Shown one piece after another: positions 6,659 through 12,962 of a stretch of 33,280 nucleotides of DNA. The notes beneath the pieces were generated by a model. It searched no databases and was not told the origin of the DNA. It worked only from the letters and a program-made list of their open reading frames with translations. Each line of letters opens with the position of its first letter. Positions within the stretch are counted from its first letter, which is position 1. The translations under genes and the position numbers were made by a program. Location of the stretch: positions 1 to 33,280 of the forward strand of contig CALCZU010000106.1 in assembly GCA_937903155.1 (NCBI GenBank), in the 5' to 3' direction. Source of the stretch: an uncultured Bdellovibrionales bacterium (GTDB lineage: Bacteria > Bdellovibrionota > FAC87 > UBA2466).

Positions 6659-8071
6659 ATGAAACTTAGCGTTAACCAATACCTTTTTCGAATCGTTTTC
6701 ACCCCCATCGCCGTTTTGTCGGTGATGCTAGCGCTATCGCTGCTTTCCATCCGGGTCCAGAGCAGCCTCAGTAATAGTGTGCTCGAATCTCGCGAAATCG
6801 AAAGTACGGCGCAGAATATTTTGCTGAACTTCTTAAATATGGAAACTGGACTGCGGGGATATATCGCAAGTCGTGATCCCGTTTTCTTAGAACCCTATTG
6901 GCCTGGGGAACAGATGATCCGGCAAGCGCTTCTGAAATTGGAAACTCTCAGTCACAACGACGCCCAGCACGTCAAAAATATCGGAGAGCTTCGAATCCTC
7001 CTGGGACAGTGGATGAATTATAGCGAAGGAGTTCGTAAAAAAATCGAAACAGCTCCGGTCTATTCGCGTCCCCCTGCCGCTTTTACCAACCACGAAGGCC
7101 GAAAAATCATGGATCAGATTCGTAAGTCGGTTGAAGAGATTGCTTCTCATGAGTCCTCGCTGTATGCCGTACGTTCTAGCCAGGTCAACGAGAGCGTGAG
7201 AATTTCAATTTATTCTATCTTCGCTTTAGGTCTGATCTTAGGGGCATTCGTTGTTTTCCATTTGATCAAAGAAATTCTCCGCCTTGGAAAAGATTTTACT
7301 AAAAACTTAGAGGAAACTGCGCTTGCAAAACAAGCACTGGAAACAGTGAACGCAGGCTTGGAAGAGACCATTCAAACAAGAACCCATGAACTCCGTTCCG
7401 CGAATGCAGAACTCGAAGCATTTTGTTACTCAGTTTCGCATGACTTGCGTGCGCCCCTTCGAGGAATTGACGGTTTTAGTGAAGCGCTTCAAGAAGAATA
7501 TGGCAAAGTACTTCCTGAACAGGGAAATGTATATTTGGGACATGTTCGAAGCGGCGTTCAAAAAATGGGACGCCTGATTGATGACCTTTTGGCTCTTTCA
7601 CGGCTGTCCCGCACAGAAACTTCCTTCGAAGAGTTTGACCTGGCTGGTCTCGCATCTGAAATCGAAGGAGACTTGCAAAATCAAAATCCCAACCGCGTTG
7701 TAGAATTTAACTCTACCCCACACGCGTTGGTCAGAGCAGACAAAGGCCTCATGAGATCTGTCCTTACCAATCTTTTATCAAATGCCTGGAAGTTCACCGA
7801 GAAAGTTCCCTCAGCCCAGATCGCTTTCGGCATCACGGAAAGACACGGTAAAAAAGTGTTCTTCGTAAAAGATAATGGGGCAGGATTCGATATGTCGCAT
7901 TACGGAAAATTATTTGGAGCTTTTCAAAGACTCCATTCTGCAAAAGAGTTTCCTGGCACAGGCGTTGGTCTTGCGACGGTAAAACGAATTATTCGAAGAC
8001 ATGGTGGAGAGGTTTGGGCAGAAAGCCAAGTGGGAATGGGCGCCACATTCTTTTTTTCTTTAGAAACTTAA
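6659..8071 (+). CDS. CHASE3-domain sensor histidine kinase
   Basis: 470 aa. The first membrane helix is at about 10-32. A periplasmic helical CHASE3-like domain spans about 35-180 and includes the typical METGLRGYIASRDPVFLEPY segment. The second membrane helix is at 183-203. A coiled-coil linker leads to the HisKA domain with His261 in VSHDLRAPLRGIDGF, and the ATPase has N box NLLSNAWKF (371-379), DNGAGF (405-410) and GTGVGL (433-438). The kinase resembles the bacteriophytochrome/Rcp1-type class, matching the Rcp1-like regulator that follows 17 nt later. It has no receiver. An extended -10-like TGCTATAAG (6625-6633) lies upstream, divergent from the NtrC-type gene. The ligand is unknown. Confidence 0.95.
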   Translation: MKLSVNQYLFRIVFTPIAVLSVMLALSLLSIRVQSSLSNSVLESREIESTAQNILLNFLNMETGLRGYIASRDPVFLEPYWPGEQMIRQALLKLETLSHNDAQHVKNIGELRILLGQWMNYSEGVRKKIETAPVYSRPPAAFTNHEGRKIMDQIRKSVEEIASHESSLYAVRSSQVNESVRISIYSIFALGLILGAFVVFHLIKEILRLGKDFTKNLEETALAKQALETVNAGLEETIQTRTHELRSANAELEAFCYSVSHDLRAPLRGIDGFSEALQEEYGKVLPEQGNVYLGHVRSGVQKMGRLIDDLLALSRLSRTETSFEEFDLAGLASEIEGDLQNQNPNRVVEFNSTPHALVRADKGLMRSVLTNLLSNAWKFTEKVPSAQIAFGITERHGKKVFFVKDNGAGFDMSHYGKLFGAFQRLHSAKEFPGTGVGLATVKRIIRRHGGEVWAESQVGMGATFFFSLET

Positions 8072-8088
8072 AAACAGGAGCAATGCAG

Positions 8089-8535
8089 ATGATAGAAAAA
8101 ACAATCTTATTGGTCGAAGACAATGAGCAAGACGAACTTCTCACTCTACGCGCCCTTAAAAAGAGCAACATTCTAAATCCCGTGGCCGTCTGCCGCGACG
8201 GTCAAGAGGCTTTAGATTATCTTTTCGCCGAGGGTAATTACTCGAACAGAGATGTCGATGATCTGCCTCAAGTCGTTTTGCTCGATTTAAAACTTCCCAA
8301 AGTCGATGGTCTCGATGTTTTAAAGCGCATTCGCAATCATGAAAAAACCAAAGCACTCCCTGTTGTCATTCTCACGACTTCTCAAGAGGATAGTGATGTT
8401 GCGACCGGATATAAGAACGGCGCAAATAGTTACGTTCGAAAACCTGTGGAAAGTGCAAAATTTTACGAAGCCATTAAAAATCTGGGGCTCTATTGGATTA
8501 TCCTAAACGTTTCTCCGACACCCACGCAGCCATGA
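8089..8535 (+). CDS. Rcp1-like single-domain response regulator
   Basis: 148 aa from the ATG at 8089, chosen over the ATG at 8083 because AGGAG (8076-8080) is then 8 nt away. It is a CheY-like receiver of the long Rcp1 subtype: acidic pair in LLVEDNEQDELL, a DxxLPQVVLLDLKLP segment with Asp66, TTS at 96-98, and Lys118 in YVRKPV. There is no output domain. It lies between the CHASE3 kinase and the hybrid kinase with gaps of 17 and 4 nt, so all three are one operon. It may shuttle phosphate between the two kinases or compete for it. Confidence 0.93.
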   Translation: MIEKTILLVEDNEQDELLTLRALKKSNILNPVAVCRDGQEALDYLFAEGNYSNRDVDDLPQVVLLDLKLPKVDGLDVLKRIRNHEKTKALPVVILTTSQEDSDVATGYKNGANSYVRKPVESAKFYEAIKNLGLYWIILNVSPTPTQP

Positions 8536-8539
8536 AGAG

Positions 8540-10081
8540 ATGTCTATGAGTGACTATAAAATCCTTTTGATCGAAGATACCGACCTCGATTACGAACTGG
8601 TAAAACGGTATGTCGAAAAAAAGGCGACGTTTTCTACGACTTTTCAACGCGTGGAAACACGGGATGAGTTCGAGAAAGTCGTGGCGGGGAACTGGGATGT
8701 CATCATCTCCGATTACAATGTGCCAGGTTTTGGAGCAATCGATGCCCTTCAATACATAAAAAAACATGAACTCGATATTCCTTTCGTGATTGTCTCCGGA
8801 GAAGTAGGAGAGGAAAATGCCGTCGACGCGCTTTTATTGGGAGCAGATGACTTCATTATGAAGTCCAATCTCGCAAGGCTGATTCCCTCCATCGAACGAT
8901 CGATTCGCAACTCTCGTAACCGCCAGAGAAAATCCAGATTGAAAGCAGCGCATGAGCAAGCGGTGAAAGATCGTGAAAAGCTTTTAGATGTCGTTTGTCA
9001 CGATTTGAAAAACCCTTTAAGTTCGATTCGTTTAAGCTGTCAGCTTCTGATTTCAAAAGGTAAAGATCCCGAGCAACTCGAGCATACCTGGGTTGTCGAA
9101 TTGGCTGAAGCGATGCTGAGATCTTCAGAACGAATCGATCGCTTAGTGAGAGACCTCCTCGACCAGTCACGCATGGAAGCCGGACTTTTTACAATCCGTT
9201 CGAGCGAGATCGACGTTTCCGCTTTTATTTCTGAAATTATGGATGTGTTTCTTCCTATCGCTGAAATTAAAAACATCGCTCTGATTCTCGATATGCCTCG
9301 GAAACAGATTAAGAAATTTTTCGACAAGGACCGGATCTTTCAGGTTGTCGGGAACCTTCTCAACAACGCGATCAAATTTTCGCCCAATGGAAGTGAAGTT
9401 ATCTTAGCCGTGAAAGAAACTGAAGCAGGTGGAATCGAGTTTCAAGTACGAGATTCAGGTCCTGGCATTAAAGACGATGAGAAATCGAATATTTTTTCGA
9501 AATTTTTCCAAGGAAAGTCTGATAAATACAAAGGCAACGGCCTCGGCCTTTGGATTGCGCACGAGATAGTCCATGCACACTCTGGTAATATCGGGTTCAC
9601 TTCACGGGAAGATAGCACCGGCAGCATATTCTGGTTTAAACTTCCATCCCCCCTTTCCACGGCTAATCCCGTATCGCCCAGCTGCGCCGGCACCTCAAAA
9701 ATCTTGCTGGTGGATGACGATGAGGATCTCAGTGAGACGCTTGTAAAGATCCTAAAGGACCGAAAAATAAATTACCGCAGTGCTGAAAATGTGTCTGCGG
9801 CCATTCAAATCTTATCGAACGAATCTTGGAGCGAACAAGATATTCTTTTGATCGACTATGACCTGCCCATACAAAACGGTGGCGAACTGGTGAGCTGGAT
9901 ACGAGAACATTTTGACGAATCTTCTGCTCCGAAAATTATTCTGATGTCCGCCCATCCTGATATCGACGAAAGAGCGAAGAAATTAAATATTCACTCATTT
10001 CTCAGAAAGCCAATGAATCTCACGGATGTCTTCGCGCTAATCTCTCGCCCGGAAAGCATTTCTCCTCTTCAAAGTCATTAA
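8540..10081 (+). CDS. Hybrid histidine kinase, REC-HisKA-HATPase-REC, soluble
   Basis: 513 aa without membrane segments. The N-terminal receiver has Asp58 in IISDYNVPG and Lys108. HisKA has His154 in VVCHDLKNPLSS. The HATPase has NLLNNAIKF (272-280), DSGPG (305-309) and GNGLGL (332-337). The C-terminal receiver starts near 386 (KILLVDDDED), with Asp439 in LLIDYDLP and Lys490 in LRKP. With receivers at both ends and no HPt domain it needs a separate HPt protein to pass phosphate on; the one at 4812-5111 fits. The N-terminal receiver may be fed by the upstream CHASE3 kinase, giving a branched relay. It is the third gene of the 6659-10081 operon. Confidence 0.95.
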   Translation: MSMSDYKILLIEDTDLDYELVKRYVEKKATFSTTFQRVETRDEFEKVVAGNWDVIISDYNVPGFGAIDALQYIKKHELDIPFVIVSGEVGEENAVDALLLGADDFIMKSNLARLIPSIERSIRNSRNRQRKSRLKAAHEQAVKDREKLLDVVCHDLKNPLSSIRLSCQLLISKGKDPEQLEHTWVVELAEAMLRSSERIDRLVRDLLDQSRMEAGLFTIRSSEIDVSAFISEIMDVFLPIAEIKNIALILDMPRKQIKKFFDKDRIFQVVGNLLNNAIKFSPNGSEVILAVKETEAGGIEFQVRDSGPGIKDDEKSNIFSKFFQGKSDKYKGNGLGLWIAHEIVHAHSGNIGFTSREDSTGSIFWFKLPSPLSTANPVSPSCAGTSKILLVDDDEDLSETLVKILKDRKINYRSAENVSAAIQILSNESWSEQDILLIDYDLPIQNGGELVSWIREHFDESSAPKIILMSAHPDIDERAKKLNIHSFLRKPMNLTDVFALISRPESISPLQSH

Positions 10082-10089
10082 CATCGGGT

Positions 10090-10105
10090 CGGCATACCTT
10101 TTGCT
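10090..10105 (+). promoter_or_regulatory. sigma54 (-24/-12) promoter of the DUF1328 gene
   Basis: CGGCAT-ACCTT-TTGCT, with correct geometry, 46 nt before the ATG at 10152. It begins 8 nt after the hybrid-kinase stop codon and allows separate transcription of the small gene. Confidence 0.65.
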
Positions 10106-10151
10106 TTGATTCAAATTAGGTAGTTTTTTTGATAATTGAAAAGGAGATCAT

Positions 10152-10331
10152 ATGCTTAGAGCCGCTATAACTTTTTTCGTCCTCGCTTTGGTGGCGTTGG
10201 CGTTGGGTGCTTACAATGTTGCTGGGGTTTCGATGGAAGCCGGTCGGCTTTTACTTGGACTGTTTTTAGTCCTTGCTGTCGCAAGTTTCTTAATCAGTAT
10301 CGTCACTGGTAAACGGACCACTTTGCCTTAG
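10152..10331 (+). CDS. DUF1328 (UPF0391, YtjA-like) small membrane protein
   Basis: 59 aa. ATG at 10152 after a textbook AAGGAG (10141-10146); TAG at 10329-10331. Two hydrophobic helices (ITFFVLALVALALGAYNVAG and LLLGLFLVLAVASFLISIVTG) lead to the short basic tail KRTTLP. This is the whole length and pattern of the YtjA/UPF0391 family of small inner-membrane proteins, found in many proteobacteria and of unknown function. A sigma54-type promoter sits 46 nt upstream. It ends 2 nt from the convergent receiver gene, with no terminator between. Confidence 0.9.
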   Translation: MLRAAITFFVLALVALALGAYNVAGVSMEAGRLLLGLFLVLAVASFLISIVTGKRTTLP

Positions 10332-10333
10332 TC

Positions 10334-10753
10334 TTATTTTTTTAGAAGAGCGGCGGGGCATTTTTGCCATTCTTTGTCCACCATCGAAATCAACTGGTGC
10401 ATATCCATCGCTTTTTCTATAAACGAATGGGCTTGTCGTCGAATCCCCTCGGTGAGAGGGGACGACGCATCCGCTCCTGAAAATCCCACCACTCGCGTCT
10501 TTTCGAATAAACCTGGATTCAATTGACGCAACTCAATCAAAAATTCTTCCCCTGTCATTAAATTCATAAAGCAATCTACTAAAAGGATGTCTGGGGGATC
10601 GCCCGTCTGGAGTTCTTGGTAAGCTTGATTGGGATTTGAAGCGCTGCGGACCTGATATCCAGCACGTTTTAAGATCTCAGCAAAGAGGGTCAGGTTGTCT
10701 TTAGAATCGTCTAAAATAAAAATAGACCGCTGAGCTTTATTGCTAGAATGCAT
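10334..10753 (-). CDS. Single-domain receiver (response regulator)
   Basis: 139 aa, one receiver. Acidic pocket in IFILDDSKDN (Asp15, Asp16), phospho-acceptor Asp60 in ILLVDCFMNLMTGEEF, Ser/Gly in VVGFSGAD, and Lys114 in FIEKAMD. There is no output domain. It starts 43 nt after the OmpA-like lipoprotein gene on the same strand with no promoter seen in the gap, so it is probably the second gene of the sigma54-type transcript from 11865-11880. A receiver made under control of the relay could act as a phosphate sink or feedback element (inference). Confidence 0.9.
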   Translation of the reverse strand: MHSSNKAQRSIFILDDSKDNLTLFAEILKRAGYQVRSASNPNQAYQELQTGDPPDILLVDCFMNLMTGEEFLIELRQLNPGLFEKTRVVGFSGADASSPLTEGIRRQAHSFIEKAMDMHQLISMVDKEWQKCPAALLKK

Positions 10754-10796
10754 TTAAGCTCAGCAGCCTATCTGATAAGAGAATGACTGTAAATAT

Positions 10797-11810
10797 TTAC
10801 TCAGCTTGTTCGACTTGTTCGGTCTCTTCAGTGGCTTGAGTATCGTTTTTGGCTTCTTTCGCCTGCGCCGTTTGTCCAGCGACCGTATTGATCATGATAT
10901 CAATTCGGCGGTTGGCAGAACGACCTTCCGCAGTGTCGTTATTCGCAACGGGTTTAGAATTTCCCATTCCTTTTGCCTGGATTTCTTCAGCTTTCAACGA
11001 ATGGCTTGCAAGAAGATATTGTTTTACATTCTCAGCACGCTTAAGAGACAGCGCTTGATTCGATTTCGCTCCACCGACGTTGTCCGTATGTCCTTCAATT
11101 ACAACGCTGGCACTTGGAAACATTTCAACTGTTTCTCGCACTTTGTTCAAGAGCGCAAAGTTGTCAGCTTTGATATCCGCTTTGCCAGATGGAAATTCTA
11201 CGGCTTTTAGACGAACAATGAGATTATCTCCGTCTCTTAAGACGTCCGCTTCTTGAGTCGTAAACTGTTGTCTTACGTTTTCAATTTGCTTGTTACGTAG
11301 ACTTTCGGTTTCGAGACTTGCAGCTTTACGTTGAAGCTGACCTGCTTGAGAACCTAACGAAGCAGTCTGTTTAACGTTTGAAGCAAGTGAATCAAATCGT
11401 GCATTCAAGGATTGATTTTGCATTCCTTCAACCTCTAATGGAGAAGCAATCGCCGCTAATTTAGCTTCGATCCAGAGTGCATTTCTTTCATTGGATCGTT
11501 CCGACATCATTTTGCTTTCGCGAGTGATGAGAAGCGCATGAGCACTTTGCACTTTTGCATTGCGAGTCGCTTCGGCAACTGCATCCATATCTTTCGATTG
11601 TGAAACAACGTCCGTTGCCTTTTCAATCGACTTTTCTGCAGCCGCAAGACTCAAAGGAGCGAATTTATCCGCATCTTCTTTCTTGGCTTGATCCAAAATA
11701 TCGATGGCTTCTTTTAAGCCTGCGACTTTTTTTGGATCTACTTGTTGAGAGGCGCAACTCGCCAGCATCGCGATTCCTAGGAATGCGAAGATTGTATTTT
11801 TAATTTTCAT
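10797..11810 (-). CDS. OmpA-like peptidoglycan-binding lipoprotein with DUF4398-like N-terminus
   Basis: 337 aa. The signal peptide ends in lipobox LASC with Cys19. Residues 25-200 are a long Ala/Lys/Glu helical region resembling DUF4398 (LKEAIDILDQAKKEDADKFA, LSLAAAEKSIEKATDVVSQS), with coiled-coil character to about 185. The OmpA C-terminal domain spans about 205-315: VEFPSGKADIKADNF, VVIEGHTDNVGGAKSNQALS, LKRAENVKQYL, and the closing EGRSANRRIDIMI. The Asp and Arg that bind diaminopimelate are present in the GHTDN and RSANRR motifs. A Glu/Gln/Ala-rich tail ends the protein. It probably tethers the outer membrane to peptidoglycan. A sigma54-type promoter precedes it, and a receiver gene follows. 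Confidence 0.93.
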   Translation of the reverse strand: MKIKNTIFAFLGIAMLASCASQQVDPKKVAGLKEAIDILDQAKKEDADKFAPLSLAAAEKSIEKATDVVSQSKDMDAVAEATRNAKVQSAHALLITRESKMMSERSNERNALWIEAKLAAIASPLEVEGMQNQSLNARFDSLASNVKQTASLGSQAGQLQRKAASLETESLRNKQIENVRQQFTTQEADVLRDGDNLIVRLKAVEFPSGKADIKADNFALLNKVRETVEMFPSASVVIEGHTDNVGGAKSNQALSLKRAENVKQYLLASHSLKAEEIQAKGMGNSKPVANNDTAEGRSANRRIDIMINTVAGQTAQAKEAKNDTQATEETEQVEQAE

Positions 11811-11827
11811 AATGTTTCCTTTTTTAT

Positions 11828-11842
11828 TTAACTTAAAGTTAA
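11828..11842. repeat. AT-rich near-palindrome in the leader of the OmpA-like gene
   Basis: TTAACTTAAAGTTAA is a 15-nt near-perfect palindrome. It lies 18 nt upstream of the ATG at 11810 and downstream of the expected sigma54 start site, so it is probably in the untranslated leader. It could be an operator or an RNA structure; AT-richness weakens the case. Confidence 0.3.
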
Positions 11843-11864
11843 TGATTTAACGTTTAATGCACTG

Positions 11865-11880
11865 TGCAAGAGCTATTCCA
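11865..11880 (-). promoter_or_regulatory. sigma54 (-24/-12) promoter of the OmpA-like lipoprotein gene
   Basis: On the minus strand: TGGAAT-AGCTC-TTGCA, preceded by T. The -12 element is perfect and the -24 GG and spacing are kept. It ends 54 nt before the ATG at 11810. Confidence 0.65.
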
Positions 11881-11887
11881 ACCCACC

Positions 11888-12073
11888 TCACGCGTAGGGA
11901 ACGCAATCTTCTCCAGGTCTCCAAACCTTGCTCTGACACATGGGTTGTTTAGGTAAGGGGATGGAAAATTCTTTTAATACCTCGCCCTGTTTTTTCACTT
12001 TATTTTTCAGGGAGGCTAAAAATTGAACTAAACCTTTTTTGTTATTTTCAATCGAATTGGACATTTTTTTCAT
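11888..12073 (-). CDS. Small basic hypothetical protein
   Basis: 61 aa. It is Lys/Asn-rich at the N-terminus (MKKMSNSIENNKKGLVQFLA), with a short helix (SLKNKVKKQGEVLKEF) and a Pro-rich end with two Cys (PKQPMCQSKVWRPGEDCVPY). A purine-rich site (AGGAAAA) precedes the ATG at 12073; a second in-frame Met is residue 4. There is no membrane helix and no known family. It starts 106 nt after the DUF3309 gene on the same strand and could ride on that transcript, because no sigma54-type site with correct spacing is seen directly upstream. Its end abuts the promoter of the OmpA-like gene. Confidence 0.5.
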   Translation of the reverse strand: MKKMSNSIENNKKGLVQFLASLKNKVKKQGEVLKEFSIPLPKQPMCQSKVWRPGEDCVPYA

Positions 12074-12179
12074 ATTATTTTCCTATTACCTTTCAATGAC
12101 TTCTCCAGGCAGTCGACGCCACAAGCGCGACACACTTCCACCCATGATTTTGAACCAATGAGTTACAAAATAAACTGAC

Positions 12180-12347
12180 TTAGAGGATGTCGCCTCTTCT
12201 CCTCTGAGAAAAGAGGAAGAAAACGACTAATAAAAGTAGGAGTAATCCGCCACTCGGATAATATCCCCACCCACTACTATAAGGCCATGCGGGAAGCATC
12301 CCGACCAAAAGAAGTACTACTAATACTGTTACGAGTGTTTGTAACAT
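12180..12347 (-). CDS. DUF3309-family small membrane protein
   Basis: 55 aa: ATG at 12347, TAA at 12180-12182. The first hydrophobic helix is MLQTLVTVLVVLLLVGMLPA. The diagnostic loop WPYSSGWGYYPSGG of the DUF3309 family (consensus P-x-W-P-x-S-x-x-W-G-Y-x-P-S-G-G) follows, then a second helix LLLLLLVVFFLF and a basic tail. DUF3309 proteins are short orphan membrane proteins widespread in proteobacteria, of unknown function. A sigma54-type promoter ends 54 nt upstream. This is the third micro-protein with such a promoter in the window. Confidence 0.9.
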   Translation of the reverse strand: MLQTLVTVLVVLLLVGMLPAWPYSSGWGYYPSGGLLLLLLVVFFLFSQRRRGDIL

Positions 12348-12401
12348 ACAATGCCTTTCTGCGATAGTCTGACGATATTTACCGAGGTTACTGCTTAAAG
12401 A

Positions 12402-12417
12402 TGCAAGTCTGGGTCCA
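12402..12417 (-). promoter_or_regulatory. sigma54 (-24/-12) promoter of the DUF3309 gene
   Basis: On the minus strand: TGGACC-CAGAC-TTGCA. The -12 element is perfect; the -24 keeps TGG and the final C with correct spacing. It ends 54 nt before the ATG at 12347. The arm GTCTGGG (12407-12413) of an inverted repeat with CCCAGAC (12440-12446) overlaps it. Confidence 0.62.
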
Positions 12418-12471
12418 CCCTACTTCAGTGCTAAAATCCCCCAGACCTGCACAAATATTCCCTAAATGCGG

Positions 12472-12870
12472 CTATTCAGCAGCGCGCATTTCCAAACCTG
12501 AACCGAGCGCAACTAATGTGTTGTCCAATTGAGCGCTCCGTCTTTGAAACTCTTCTTCGTCCGCAGTGAGCTTCAATGTGGCTAATTCGGAGCGGGCTTG
12601 ACCTAATTCCGAATATTTTTGGTTTAAGAACTTGCGGTTTGTTTCAAGACGTCCTGCTCTACCATCTACGCGGCTCTGAAATTTACGACCGTGTGTGACT
12701 TCTCGAGTTGCATTTAAGCGGCGTTCGAGCGAGTCAATCTGCGCTTCTTTTTGAGCAATCACTTGCTCGTGAGTTGGCCCAGTCGTATCCACGACGGTTT
12801 TCGGGGCGCTCGAGCAAGCTCCGAGTGCGAACAGTAAAGTGGTGATTCCGAGTATTTTTGTTATCTGCAT
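12472..12870 (-). CDS. Coiled-coil lipoprotein
   Basis: 132 aa. The signal peptide ends in lipobox LGAC (Cys19), followed by a short Ser/Pro/Thr linker. Almost the whole remainder is predicted helix with coiled-coil heptads (EQVIAQKEAQIDSLERRLNA, LNQKYSELGQARSELATLKL). The residue after Cys is Ser, so outer-membrane sorting is expected. No named domain is recognised, although the N-terminal style recalls DUF4398/Lpp-like helical lipoproteins. A strong ribosome site (AAGGAG) precedes the ATG at 12870. A sigma54-type promoter ends 45 nt upstream, nearly identical to the one at 1350. The gene is divergent from the L,D-transpeptidase gene. Confidence 0.85.
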   Translation of the reverse strand: MQITKILGITTLLFALGACSSAPKTVVDTTGPTHEQVIAQKEAQIDSLERRLNATREVTHGRKFQSRVDGRAGRLETNRKFLNQKYSELGQARSELATLKLTADEEEFQRRSAQLDNTLVALGSGLEMRAAE

Positions 12871-12915
12871 GGTGTTCTCCTTTATGAATAAGCTGATTTA
12901 ACTTTTGCTTAGAAC

Positions 12916-12931
12916 AGCAATTCCTATGCCA
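12916..12931 (-). promoter_or_regulatory. sigma54 (-24/-12) promoter of the coiled-coil lipoprotein gene
   Basis: On the minus strand: TGGCAT-AGGAA-TTGCT, 45 nt before the ATG at 12870. It differs at one position from the site at 1350-1365. It lies 2 nt from the divergent site at 12934-12949. Confidence 0.78.
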
Positions 12932-12933
12932 CG

Positions 12934-12949
12934 TGGAATGAAGCTTGCT
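12934..12949 (+). promoter_or_regulatory. Possible sigma54 promoter of the L,D-transpeptidase gene
   Basis: TGGAAT-GAAGC-TTGCT, with correct geometry and the same -24 as the site at 11865-11880. The expected start site is only about 2-4 nt before the ATG at 12963, so the mRNA would be nearly leaderless. No ribosome site is visible before that ATG, which fits. A chance match remains possible. Confidence 0.45.
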
Positions 12950-12962
12950 ATATATAAAGAAT

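Noticed and set aside
12108..12123. TGGC/TGCC pair upstream of the small gene at 11888-12073
   Set aside because: The spacing between the GG and GC is wrong for sigma54, whose spacing is strict.
12945..12962. TTG start adding six residues to the L,D-transpeptidase
   Set aside because: It lies in the -12 region of a promoter-like site, and the signal peptide begins properly at the ATG at 12963.
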